NCBI GenBank assembly: GCA_016866255.1
Contig: VGMY01000019.1
Location: 1-38,073, forward strand
Source of the DNA: Bacteroidota bacterium
Lineage (GTDB): Bacteria; Bacteroidota; Bacteroidia; Flavobacteriales_D; Crocinitomicaceae
DNA: 38,073 nt
Reading direction: 5' to 3'
Below the pieces are notes generated by a model. It was not told the origin of the DNA, made no database searches, and saw only the letters and a program-made list of their open reading frames with translations. Below, in pieces: positions 8,896 to 15,773 of this stretch (the first letter of the stretch is position 1; each line of letters starts with the position of its first letter). A program made the position numbers and the translations under genes.

Positions 8896-10029
8896 ATGTC
8901 CACGGTTTATTTTATGGTAATAACGTCCTTTTTCTGTTCATCGTTTGCGCTTGCTCAAAAACCTTTTGTTGCGTTTTTAACGCAAGAGAGAACGCTATGG
9001 GGGGAAGCAGCGCTAATCGACGATTTTGATGGCAACGAAATCAACGCGAATTTATGGTACAATTACTATCCTTGGGGCGGGGTTTCTTTGGATGCACGAA
9101 CGTACACAGATCCGCGATTATGTGAACAAAAAGATGGATTATTAGTCCTTTCGGTGGATACTGTCACAGAGCGACGGCAATTTCCTGATTGGATGATTGA
9201 TACGGCCAAGGTGAGGTCCTTGGGAATGGACGTCGCAGACGGAAAAATTCCCATCGAACGCCTTACCTCTGCTTTGTGGAGTAAACAAACGTTCAAATAC
9301 GGTTTTTTCGAGTGCCGATGTTGGCTTCCTGCCGGCAAAGGTTATTGGCCAGCCTTTTGGATGTACGGAGGTAAACCGAACGAAGAACTTGATTTTATTG
9401 AGGCTAAAGGGGAGCGATTAAAATCGTACCACGTCGACGTTCATTGCCCTAACCGTTGTGACAGGGTTCGCCGTTGGGGTATTTTGGATCAGCCTTTTGG
9501 ACATTGGGTAAAGGTTGGTAGCCTCACCGGAAAATGGATTACCGTTGCGGGCCTCTGGACTCCTGCCGGGGTTGTCTTTTATTTTAACGACGAAGTTGTA
9601 GCTCAGCATGAAGCCTCCTTTGATACGGAAATGAATTTGATTGCCAACTTTTCATTGGCCATGGATCGGGGCCCATTTTCTCCCGGACCCAACAGAAAAA
9701 CAGCATTTCCTCAATCTTTTTACCTTGACTTTATCCGAAGCTGGTCGATTCCAGGCGTAAATGAAATGGTATCCATGAGGGCGTTAAAAGAGGGAACTTA
9801 TCTTCGTTGCTTGCCGAAAAGCAATAACCGCTTTCAATTTGAATTTAGCGGCAAGATGGTCAAAACGCATAGGGCTTGGGTTGAAAAGGACGACAACCCC
9901 TTTATTGAACTTGATCTAACCTCTCGCCTACAGCTCTTAGATTATACGTATTGGCCTTCGGGAATTTACACGTTAAGCATTAAAAACGGCGAAAACGTAT
10001 CCGAACACCTGTTAATTACGATTCCTTAG
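8896..10029 (+). CDS. Secreted glycoside hydrolase family 16 glycanase
   Basis: A 377-residue exported enzyme. The signal peptide ends FALA at residue 20 and is followed by Gln21. The GH16 jelly-roll runs from about residue 40 to 275. The catalytic signature is ELDFIE, with Glu164 (nucleophile), Asp166 and Glu169 (acid/base). GH16 enzymes cut beta-1,3/1,4-glucans or galactans such as laminarin, agar and carrageenan; the substrate cannot be told from the sequence. Other family features are YGFFECRCWLPAGKGYWPAFWM and the late YLDFIRSW strand. The last ~100 residues are a separate beta-rich region ending PSGIYTLSIKNGENVSEHLLITIP-like, which resembles but does not clearly match a sorting tail. 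No SusC/SusD partner is nearby. The 3' end overlaps the convergent cyclase gene by 14 bases. A weak promoter match (ATTG-N19-TATCTTGC, 8849-8879) precedes it. Confidence 0.9.
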   Translation: MSTVYFMVITSFFCSSFALAQKPFVAFLTQERTLWGEAALIDDFDGNEINANLWYNYYPWGGVSLDARTYTDPRLCEQKDGLLVLSVDTVTERRQFPDWMIDTAKVRSLGMDVADGKIPIERLTSALWSKQTFKYGFFECRCWLPAGKGYWPAFWMYGGKPNEELDFIEAKGERLKSYHVDVHCPNRCDRVRRWGILDQPFGHWVKVGSLTGKWITVAGLWTPAGVVFYFNDEVVAQHEASFDTEMNLIANFSLAMDRGPFSPGPNRKTAFPQSFYLDFIRSWSIPGVNEMVSMRALKEGTYLRCLPKSNNRFQFEFSGKMVKTHRAWVEKDDNPFIELDLTSRLQLLDYTYWPSGIYTLSIKNGENVSEHLLITIP

Positions 10030-11107
10030 GTTTTCGAATTTTTATTTCAAAAAGCGAGGGCCAATATTTACCTGTGATGTAAATTTTTTTCGTTTGCGAA
10101 TTGTAAGCAATTCCGTTAAGTACTTCCCCGTTTCCCCGGCCTTCTTTTACGATGTTTGTAGCATCGATGGTTGCCATCACCCTGCCGGTGGAGGGGTCAA
10201 TTACAGCAAGAAGGTTACTCATCCAAATGTTTGCGTAAAGTAAGCCATCGATATATTCTAATTCATTTAAATAATTTACAGGTCCTTGGTGGGTGAAAAC
10301 AGAGAGCGTTTTATCCACCGCAAAGGTTTTAGGGTTACGGAAGTAAATTTTCTCGGATCCGTCTGACATAATCAACGAACGGCTGTCGTGAGTCAAGCCC
10401 CACCCCTCACCCGAATAGGTGTAAGAGCGCAGCGGTATTAGGGAAGCGGCATTATAGACAAAACAAGAGTCGTTTTTCCAGGTTATTTGGAAAAGTTCCC
10501 CCTCAAACACCGTGATGCCTTCACCAAAGATCGGGGCGGGTTTGATCCTTCTTCTTAAAATTTTTCCGGTGGTAAATGCTACTTCAGCGACCATGCTCGC
10601 ACCCAAGCTTTGAGGATCTCCCGTTCCTTCAAACAATTTTCCGTTAAAAAAACTTAAGCCCTGCGTGAAAGAAGAATCGTTGTGCGGATAGCGGTTTACA
10701 ACTTCAATCGACCAATTTTCAGGTTGTAAATCCGAGACCACAAATAATACGCGTTCGTCTTCGCTGGTTAGTCCGTCTGCGCCAATTGAAATCACTCTGA
10801 GCCGATATGATCCCAAGGAAAATCCTTTTAGGGGGAGGTTAATGGAAAGAATTCCACTGGGTTTGGTCTTCTCAAAAACCAGGCTGTCGTTAATGTACAA
10901 AGAGACCTTTTGTTGTTGTGGTCTGACCTTAATTTGATGCAGGAGAGGTTGACCAAAAGGCACGAAAACATTTCCTTGGGAAGGAAAATAAGCTCCGGGG
11001 CCTGCGGTTTGCATCGGATCGCCTTCAGAGGTAACACTTCGATACACAAAAGCTACAACTATTAATGCCAAAAATCCTAGAATGATAAAAGCGCGTTTAT
11101 TGGCCAT
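10016..11107 (-). CDS. Glutaminyl-peptide cyclotransferase (plant/bacterial type)
   Basis: Converts N-terminal glutamine of proteins or peptides to pyroglutamate. The 363-residue protein starts with a membrane anchor (residues about 6-23). It then has an Ig-like region (to about residue 130) and a C-terminal beta-propeller of the glutamine cyclotransferase family. Recognisable motifs: YPHNDSSFTQGL, FEGTGDP, EGWGLTHD, LNELEYIDGLLYANIW, LNGIAY and ITGKYWPSLFEI. It should act at the periplasmic face of the inner membrane on freshly cleaved exported proteins. In this window nine exported proteins have Gln directly after the predicted signal-peptidase site, so suitable substrates are abundant. It is the last gene of the pheS-ytxJ operon and its start overlaps the ytxJ 3' end by 11 bases. 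Confidence 0.92.
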   Translation of the reverse strand: MANKRAFIILGFLALIVVAFVYRSVTSEGDPMQTAGPGAYFPSQGNVFVPFGQPLLHQIKVRPQQQKVSLYINDSLVFEKTKPSGILSINLPLKGFSLGSYRLRVISIGADGLTSEDERVLFVVSDLQPENWSIEVVNRYPHNDSSFTQGLSFFNGKLFEGTGDPQSLGASMVAEVAFTTGKILRRRIKPAPIFGEGITVFEGELFQITWKNDSCFVYNAASLIPLRSYTYSGEGWGLTHDSRSLIMSDGSEKIYFRNPKTFAVDKTLSVFTHQGPVNYLNELEYIDGLLYANIWMSNLLAVIDPSTGRVMATIDATNIVKEGRGNGEVLNGIAYNSQTKKIYITGKYWPSLFEIKIRKPKES

Positions 11108-11423
11108 AATCCTTGGTTAAAAGTTCACAAGTTATTTGCTCGTGCGATGCAGACAGTTGTACTTCTCCGTGGTGCAATAAAATGATTTGAGGCGATTGAT
11201 GCGTAATTTGGTAGCGCACAGAAATCTCATTGGAAAGTTCGCGGTGGTTTAGCAGGTCTAACACCCAGCAGTCGGCTTCAGCATCGCACTGGGTTAAATT
11301 TCTTAAAGCCATGGAAGAAATAATGCAGCGCGTCGAGTGTTTAAGGATAATTTGCCTTCTTTTTTCGCTGCGCTTTTCGATATCTTCGAGGGAAATCGAA
11401 GGGGAAAAATCAAAAAAATCCAT
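11097..11423 (-). CDS. ytxJ: Monothiol bacilliredoxin YtxJ family protein
   Basis: A 108-residue thioredoxin-like protein of the bacilliredoxin C (YtxJ, DUF2847) family. These proteins remove bacillithiol from oxidised protein cysteines in the cytoplasm. The single active-site Cys33 lies in the typical context KHSTRCIISSMAL. Further support comes from YQITHQSPQIILLHHGEV, the cis-Pro strand of the fold. Several other cysteines (Cys47, Cys52, Cys101) are present, which is more than expected for a monothiol enzyme. The gene begins 4 bases after the pheS stop and overlaps the cyclase start, so it is the middle gene of a three-gene operon. Bacillithiol synthesis genes are not in this window. Confidence 0.85.
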   Translation of the reverse strand: MDFFDFSPSISLEDIEKRSEKRRQIILKHSTRCIISSMALRNLTQCDAEADCWVLDLLNHRELSNEISVRYQITHQSPQIILLHHGEVQLSASHEQITCELLTKDYGQ

Positions 11424-11427
11424 GTAA

Positions 11428-12444
11428 CTAAAGGTGAAATTGTTGTAAAAAGCGCAAGTCGTTTTCTGAATAGAGCCTCAAGTCATTGATGCGATATTTA
11501 AGTTGTGCAATACGTTCAACCCCCATTCCGAAAGCAAAACCCGTATATCGTTCCGCGTCGATGCCGCATGCATTAAGCACGTTGGGGTCAACCATTCCAC
11601 AACCAAGGATTTCGAGCCACCCTGTATGCTTACAAACAGCGCAGCCATGGCCATGACAAAGGGTACACGAAACATCCACTTCGGCACTGGGTTCGGTAAA
11701 AGGAAAGTAAGAGGGGCGCATTCGCACCTTAACTTCTGACCCAAAGAGCGTTTTTGCAAAATAATCGAGGGTTTGTTTAAGGTCTGCCATGGTTACTTGT
11801 TCGTCAATGTAGAGTCCTTCGATTTGGTGAAAGAAACAGTGCGCTCTTGCTGAAACAGCTTCATTTCGATAAACGCGTCCGGCAGATACAGTTCTGATTG
11901 GAGGAGCATTAGACTCCATAATTCTTACCTGAACTGAACTGGTGTGAGTTCGCAGCGAAAAATCGTTAAATGGAGCTTCGAGAAAAAAAGTATCCTGCAT
12001 ATCGCGCGCCGGATGGTCTGGGGGAAAATTGAGGGCAGAAAAATTATGCCAATCATCCTCGATTTCAGGCCCCTCAGATTGCGTAAACCCTACTTTTTCA
12101 AAAATTTCAACAATCTCCTGAGTCACCCATCGTAAAGGGTGCAGCGTTCCAGCCCGCTCGGTACTTGGGGGTTTTGTTAAATCCTCGCACCGATTAACGG
12201 TATTGTCAGAGCTTTGGATATTTTGGGCGGCGGTTGCGCGCTCTTCTATTTCTTGTTTAAGTTGATTCAGGGCAAAACCAATTTCCCGTTTTTCTTCGTT
12301 AGTAACCGACTTGAATTCTTGATAAAGGTCCTTTAAAATGCCCTTGGATCCCAAATAACGCAGGCGAAAATCCGCGGCACTCGATGGAGTATTTAAAATT
12401 TCATGAGCCATTTCGAGGCGGATGCGTTCAATTTTTTTTAACAT
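11428..12444 (-). CDS. pheS: Phenylalanine-tRNA ligase alpha subunit
   Basis: The catalytic alpha subunit of the alpha2-beta2 class II phenylalanyl-tRNA synthetase, which charges tRNA-Phe in the cytoplasm. The N-terminal coiled coil (residues 1-90) ends before HPLRWVTQEIVEIFEKVGF. Class II motif 2 is present (RTVSAGRVYRNEAVSARAH, FHQIEGLYID), and motif 3 is GFAFGMGVERIAQLKY. A Cys-rich insert (CTLCHGHGCAVCKHTGW) could bind zinc, as in other bacterial PheS. The ATG at 12444 gives the usual ~338 residues; a longer open frame to 12564 adds an unrelated stretch lying upstream of the probable transcript start. It leads the pheS-ytxJ-cyclase operon. The beta subunit gene is not in the window. Confidence 0.97.
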   Translation of the reverse strand: MLKKIERIRLEMAHEILNTPSSAADFRLRYLGSKGILKDLYQEFKSVTNEEKREIGFALNQLKQEIEERATAAQNIQSSDNTVNRCEDLTKPPSTERAGTLHPLRWVTQEIVEIFEKVGFTQSEGPEIEDDWHNFSALNFPPDHPARDMQDTFFLEAPFNDFSLRTHTSSVQVRIMESNAPPIRTVSAGRVYRNEAVSARAHCFFHQIEGLYIDEQVTMADLKQTLDYFAKTLFGSEVKVRMRPSYFPFTEPSAEVDVSCTLCHGHGCAVCKHTGWLEILGCGMVDPNVLNACGIDAERYTGFAFGMGVERIAQLKYRINDLRLYSENDLRFLQQFHL

Positions 12445-12488
12445 TGGTGTAACTTTTCGGTGCGCGCAATTGTTTATTTGCCGGATAA

Positions 12489-12496
12489 CAAATTTA
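12489..12496 (-). promoter_or_regulatory. -7 element TAAATTTG for the pheS operon
   Basis: On the minus strand TAAATTTG matches TAnnTTTG exactly. It lies 44 bases upstream of the chosen pheS start, giving an untranslated leader of roughly 40 bases. No clear -33 TTTG was found. Confidence 0.5.
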
Positions 12497-12578
12497 AGAT
12501 TTTCCGTCGAATGACGCATGAAGAAACGGAATTTCAAAGAGGAGGTGGAAGCTTGTTTTTTCAAGCAGAAAAAAAGTA

Positions 12579-12586
12579 TTACTTTT
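12579..12586 (+). promoter_or_regulatory. -7 element TACTTTTG for the lipoprotein pair
   Basis: TACTTTTG matches TAnnTTTG and lies 37 bases before the ATG at 12624. An in-frame TTG at 12585 lies inside this element, which argues against that upstream start. Confidence 0.5.
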
Positions 12587-12623
12587 GAATAACTTTTATA
12601 GAATTACGTTAATTATCACGAAT

Positions 12624-12995
12624 ATGAAAAACGCAGTTTATGTGCTTTTAGGATTGGTTTTACTGGGAGCAATGAGTTCTTGTGAATCCAAGGACCCTGC
12701 AATTTTGAAGGTTTTTGTCCGGTCGTCTTCGAATCAATTGATGAGCGGAGCTAAAGTTGTGGTTATTGGAGATCAACAAAGCAATCCACCAACAGGAGCG
12801 TTTGTCGATACCAGCTACACCAATACATCGGGATTCACTGCGGTGGATATGGACCAATATTTTGATCTTTCAGGACCGGACAATACAACAGGTTATTTTG
12901 ATATTGTAGTTAAGCATAACAACAAAATCGGCACGGGCTATACGCGCTGTAGAGTTCATACCACTGCTGTAGAAACCATTTTTTTACCAAACTAA
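12624..12995 (+). CDS. Small lipoprotein with Ig-like/CarboxypepD_reg-like fold (copy 1)
   Basis: A 123-residue predicted lipoprotein. The signal peptide ends AMSSC, with the lipidated Cys at residue 20. The residues that follow (ESKDP) are charged and could help surface export of the kind described for flavobacterial lipoproteins. The rest is a single beta-sandwich-like domain with an outline typical of carboxypeptidase-regulatory/Ig-like modules: VRSSSNQLMSGAKVVVIGD, DTSYTNTSGFTAVDM, then a C-terminal strand. Function is unknown. The next gene is a paralog with the same layout, starting 7 bases later. A longer frame from a TTG at 12585 is less likely because it starts inside the -7 element. 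Confidence 0.72.
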   Translation: MKNAVYVLLGLVLLGAMSSCESKDPAILKVFVRSSSNQLMSGAKVVVIGDQQSNPPTGAFVDTSYTNTSGFTAVDMDQYFDLSGPDNTTGYFDIVVKHNNKIGTGYTRCRVHTTAVETIFLPN

Positions 12996-13002
12996 TTTAT
13001 CG

Positions 13003-13371
13003 ATGAAAAATTCTTGCCTTCTGTTCTCATTTGCCGTTTTATTTTTTGGAGTGGCATCCTGTGTTAAAAAAGAAGATACAATTGCCAAAATTGAGGTTCG
13101 AGATGAAAACAATGATCTTGTCGAGGAGGCCATGGTGGTTCTGCACGGAACCTCCACGTGCAATTGCCCATCGCAAGTGGTTGTTTATGATACTGCCTAC
13201 ACGAATGCAGCGGGCATTGCCACCTTCAATTACAATGAAATTTATCAGTTAGGTCAGGCGGGAGTTGCGGTGCTGGATATCGAAGCGTATAAAGGAAATC
13301 GTCAAGGTCAAGGCATCATTAAAATCGAAGCGGAAAAGACCAACGAGGAAACGGTAATTATTCAGCCGTAG
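13003..13371 (+). CDS. Small lipoprotein with Ig-like/CarboxypepD_reg-like fold (copy 2)
   Basis: A 122-residue paralog of the preceding gene. The signal peptide ends GVASC, with the lipidated Cys also at residue 20. After it comes VKKED, which fits the Lys-(Asp/Glu)2 lipoprotein export signal reported for Capnocytophaga, so surface display is plausible. The shared domain outline is VRDENNDLVEEAMVVLHGT, DTAYTNAAGIATFNY and a final beta strand. It has an extra Cys-Asn-Cys (CNC) near residue 48 that copy 1 lacks. The two genes are probably one operon. The 3' end stops 1 base from the convergent orphan gene. No function can be given. Confidence 0.72.
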   Translation: MKNSCLLFSFAVLFFGVASCVKKEDTIAKIEVRDENNDLVEEAMVVLHGTSTCNCPSQVVVYDTAYTNAAGIATFNYNEIYQLGQAGVAVLDIEAYKGNRQGQGIIKIEAEKTNEETVIIQP

Positions 13372-13372
13372 T

Positions 13373-13681
13373 TTAAGCACTTATTCTCAACGGAAGGCTA
13401 AAATCATCGTTTAGTTCATGAATTGGAATTGGACAAAGGTCTTTGCCTTCGAAGTTAATATGATAGTACGTCCCTAAGGAAGTTTGTTCTTCCTCCATCA
13501 TTTCATAAAACTCATCGCTGTTCAGTTTTTTACTGATGTTGTTCAGCAGCCTGTTCAGTTGACGGAAATTTAGGTGTATCTTGGTATTCAAAGCGAGGTG
13601 ACCAACGTTCAATATCCCGCAACAGGTTACATTTTTTGATTCTGAAGAAAAAGCAATTTCTTGAATTAGGAATGTTTTCAT
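13373..13681 (-). CDS. Hypothetical protein, 102 aa, no recognised family
   Basis: A soluble protein without signal peptide. I do not recognise it. It has a Cys-Cys pair (VTCCGIL), a basic middle (FRQLNRLLNNISKKLN), then an acidic helix (DEFYEMMEEEQ) and a Pro-rich end (CPIPIHELNDDF). I chose the ATG at 13681 (MKTFLIQEI); an ATG at 13705 would put a palindromic site inside the gene. The gene is divergent from tatC. A 14-base interrupted palindrome lies 9 bases upstream of its start and may control it. Confidence 0.5.
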   Translation of the reverse strand: MKTFLIQEIAFSSESKNVTCCGILNVGHLALNTKIHLNFRQLNRLLNNISKKLNSDEFYEMMEEEQTSLGTYYHINFEGKDLCPIPIHELNDDFSLPLRISA

Positions 13682-13690
13682 CGTGTTTTT

Positions 13691-13704
13691 TGACAAAATT
13701 GTCA
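13691..13704. promoter_or_regulatory. Interrupted palindrome, possible operator
   Basis: TGACAA-AA-TTGTCA: perfect 6-base arms separated by two bases, in the intergenic region between the divergent 102-residue gene and tatC. On the minus strand it contains CAATTTTG, one base from the -7 consensus, 12 bases before the start at 13681. A repressor bound here would cover that promoter. Confidence 0.4.
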
Positions 13705-13759
13705 TATCATGAACGTAATTGATTTACGTTCTATTTTTTTTTCTCCTTTTTCATTTAGT

Positions 13760-13767
13760 TATCTTTG
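13760..13767 (+). promoter_or_regulatory. -7 element TATCTTTG immediately before tatC
   Basis: TATCTTTG matches TAnnTTTG exactly and ends only 4 bases before the tatC ATG at 13772. If it is used, transcription would start at or next to the start codon. No TTTG lies at the expected -33 distance; a run of T is there instead. Confidence 0.5.
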
Positions 13768-13771
13768 TGCG

Positions 13772-14557
13772 ATGGCGAAACAACAGCAGATGTCTTTTAT
13801 GCAACACCTCGATGAATTACGCTGGAGGCTTGTTCGTATTGCTTTGGCAATAATTGCGGTTGGGATTTTTATTTGGTTTTTTCAAGAGTGGATCATGAAT
13901 CACTTATTCTTATCGCTCAAAAGCAAGGATTTTATTTCGTTTAGGCTGATGTGCGATTATTTGGGCATTTGCGTAGAGGATACTCCGGTCAAAATGCAAA
14001 GTATGACCATGTCGGGTCAGTTTAATTATGCCATGACCATGTGCATAATGGGGGGCTTGATTGTGTCTTCGCCGTATATTTTTTATCAAATTTGGGCTTT
14101 TGTAAAACCAGGGCTGAAGCAACATGAACTTAAAGCCGCCAGAGGATTGGTTTTTTACGTCAGTTTATGTTTTTTTTGCGGAATTTTATTCGGATATTTT
14201 GTTGTGGCTCCGCTTACTGTTCAATTCTTCTCTTCGTTTCAAATCACCAAGTCAATAGAGAATAACTTCACCATCAGCTCTTACATGGGCACAATAATTT
14301 CGACTGTTTTTTATACTGGAGTATTATTTTTATTACCCATTGCCAGTTTTATCCTCACTAAAATCGGACTTATTGATGCTTCTTTTTTGAAAAAATATCG
14401 GCGGCATGCGATTGTAGTGATTCTGATTCTTTCAGCGGTTATCACGCCTCCTGATATTCTGTCTCAAATAGTAGTTTCCATTCCAATCATAGGCCTTTAC
14501 GAGACGGCCATTCTTATTGCCAAAAGGGTGTCCAAAAAAAACGAAATTGAATCATAA
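13772..14557 (+). CDS. tatC: Sec-independent (Tat) protein translocase TatC
   Basis: TatC is the inner-membrane receptor of the twin-arginine pathway, which exports folded proteins. The 261-residue sequence starts with the conserved cytoplasmic segment FMQHLDELRWRL. It contains about six transmembrane helices, with PGLKQHELKAARG in a cytoplasmic loop and YRRHAIVVILILSAVITPPDILSQ towards the end, both typical of TatC. The start at 13772 gives the family N terminus; a longer frame from 13709 would begin upstream of the promoter. No tatA/tatB gene is adjacent. Bases 14091-14557 of this gene are repeated almost exactly at 15774-16240. Confidence 0.96.
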   Translation: MAKQQQMSFMQHLDELRWRLVRIALAIIAVGIFIWFFQEWIMNHLFLSLKSKDFISFRLMCDYLGICVEDTPVKMQSMTMSGQFNYAMTMCIMGGLIVSSPYIFYQIWAFVKPGLKQHELKAARGLVFYVSLCFFCGILFGYFVVAPLTVQFFSSFQITKSIENNFTISSYMGTIISTVFYTGVLFLLPIASFILTKIGLIDASFLKKYRRHAIVVILILSAVITPPDILSQIVVSIPIIGLYETAILIAKRVSKKNEIES

Positions 14558-14622
14558 GGTTGCGCATCATTTTTCGACTGCAGCGTAATATCAACAGCAA
14601 AAGCCTTAAAAAGCACAGCCAA
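14091..14622. repeat. 532-bp direct repeat, copy A (tatC 3' half, spacer and end of outer-membrane gene)
   Basis: This segment matches 15774-16305 with only 4 differences seen by eye and no gaps (constant offset of 1683 bases). It covers the last ~155 codons of tatC, the 48-base spacer and the last few codons of the convergent outer-membrane gene. Beyond each end the similarity drops to that of diverged paralogs or disappears. Confidence 0.93.
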
Positions 14623-15742
14623 GGGTTAGGTAAATTCCTCGGCCTAATTCGTTGTTTAAGGCATAATCCAGTCGCGCCCAAACATCTTTTTTAGGGAACA
14701 GTAAATAATGTAATCCAACTCCACCAGCATATTTTAGGTGGCGAACAGTAATGGATTCTACCTTGTTATACACCCCGCCTAAACCAGCGAAAACAGCCAG
14801 TCCAAATTTTTTTGAAAACTTTAGTGGTAACATTCTATACTCGGTTTGTATGCTTAGGCAATTTTTATCCCTGTAGCGGCCTAAATAATAACCTCGCATA
14901 ATCATCTCTCCCCCCAACAATGAATATTGATTGAATGGAGCATCCCCGAAGGTGAATTGACCTGCATACTGAAAGGCCAACACATTTCTATTTCGAAGAG
15001 GAAAAAAATATCGAAAGTCTGTAAAAAGGCTGCTGAAATTATTGATACTCCCCAGGCTTTTCCGATAATTGAGAACGGCTGTTTCAAAAAATACGCCTTT
15101 ACGGACATTTAGAACATTATGTCGAGTATCGTAAAGAAAGCCCAAACCTACGCCTAAATTATTGGATCCGTTTTTGCCTAATGGGTTGAGTAAAGCGGTA
15201 TTGTTGGTGAAAGATTGGAATGATACGCGACTTAAATGTTGAAAATCCAGCTCTAATCCCAAATAAAAGGGACCCCAAACATTGCGAAGAAATCGCTCTC
15301 TGAAGTTAAAGGTAAAGCCCTCAATTAACGCTATTTTGTTTTTGGGGCTCTTGTAACCGATTCCATGATAAGCAAGCGGAAAACTTTGGATTTTTAATAA
15401 ACCCAAAAAGAACCATCGATTTTTATTTGAAAAGATTGCCTGATCGATCAATAATCCGTACTGTTTTAATAAGGTGGCAAAACCAAAAGCGCGTATTTCG
15501 CTGAGGCGATTATTGGTATCCCTTTTTGCGAATCCTACAACGACATTAGCCGCCCCAAATCCTAATTTAGTTTCCGGAGCGTAATTAATACTTGGACAAA
15601 AAAGATTTTGAGGTTTTTCTTTAGCGGTCGTATCACGGGTAAATTTATTCACGTATCTGACCATGAAATTGGGCTTTTTTTCTTGACCGATTATGCCAAG
15701 GCTTATGCCCATGAAAAGTAAAAAGAGCGTTCTTTTATGCAT
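14606..15742 (-). CDS. BamA/TamA-like (Omp85) outer-membrane barrel protein, paralog 1
   Basis: A 378-residue barrel protein. The signal peptide (MHKR to GIIG) is followed by Gln20. There are no POTRA domains: after a short periplasmic stretch (VRYVNKFTRDTT) the sequence goes straight into amphipathic strands. LLGGEMIMRGYYLGRYRDKN carries the Omp85 L6-loop signature (GG-x-x-MRGY-x-x-G-R-Y-D). The protein ends in Phe, the usual barrel-terminal residue. Members without POTRA domains are common in Bacteroidota and their roles are mostly unknown. It is a diverged paralog (roughly two thirds identical by eye) of the gene at 16289-17428. It converges on tatC, with a 48-base spacer. Confidence 0.8.
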   Translation of the reverse strand: MHKRTLFLLFMGISLGIIGQEKKPNFMVRYVNKFTRDTTAKEKPQNLFCPSINYAPETKLGFGAANVVVGFAKRDTNNRLSEIRAFGFATLLKQYGLLIDQAIFSNKNRWFFLGLLKIQSFPLAYHGIGYKSPKNKIALIEGFTFNFRERFLRNVWGPFYLGLELDFQHLSRVSFQSFTNNTALLNPLGKNGSNNLGVGLGFLYDTRHNVLNVRKGVFFETAVLNYRKSLGSINNFSSLFTDFRYFFPLRNRNVLAFQYAGQFTFGDAPFNQYSLLGGEMIMRGYYLGRYRDKNCLSIQTEYRMLPLKFSKKFGLAVFAGLGGVYNKVESITVRHLKYAGGVGLHYLLFPKKDVWARLDYALNNELGRGIYLTLGCAF

Positions 15743-15773
15743 TTAATTAAGCACAAGTATAACTAAATTTTCT

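Noticed and set aside
12445..12564. 40-codon extension of pheS
   Set aside because: The family N terminus (MLKKIERIRLE) begins at 12444, and the probable promoter (12496-12489) lies inside the extension.
13709..13771. N-terminal extension of tatC from an ATG at 13709
   Set aside because: It would start upstream of the TATCTTTG element and adds residues that do not look like TatC; the family N terminus begins at 13772.
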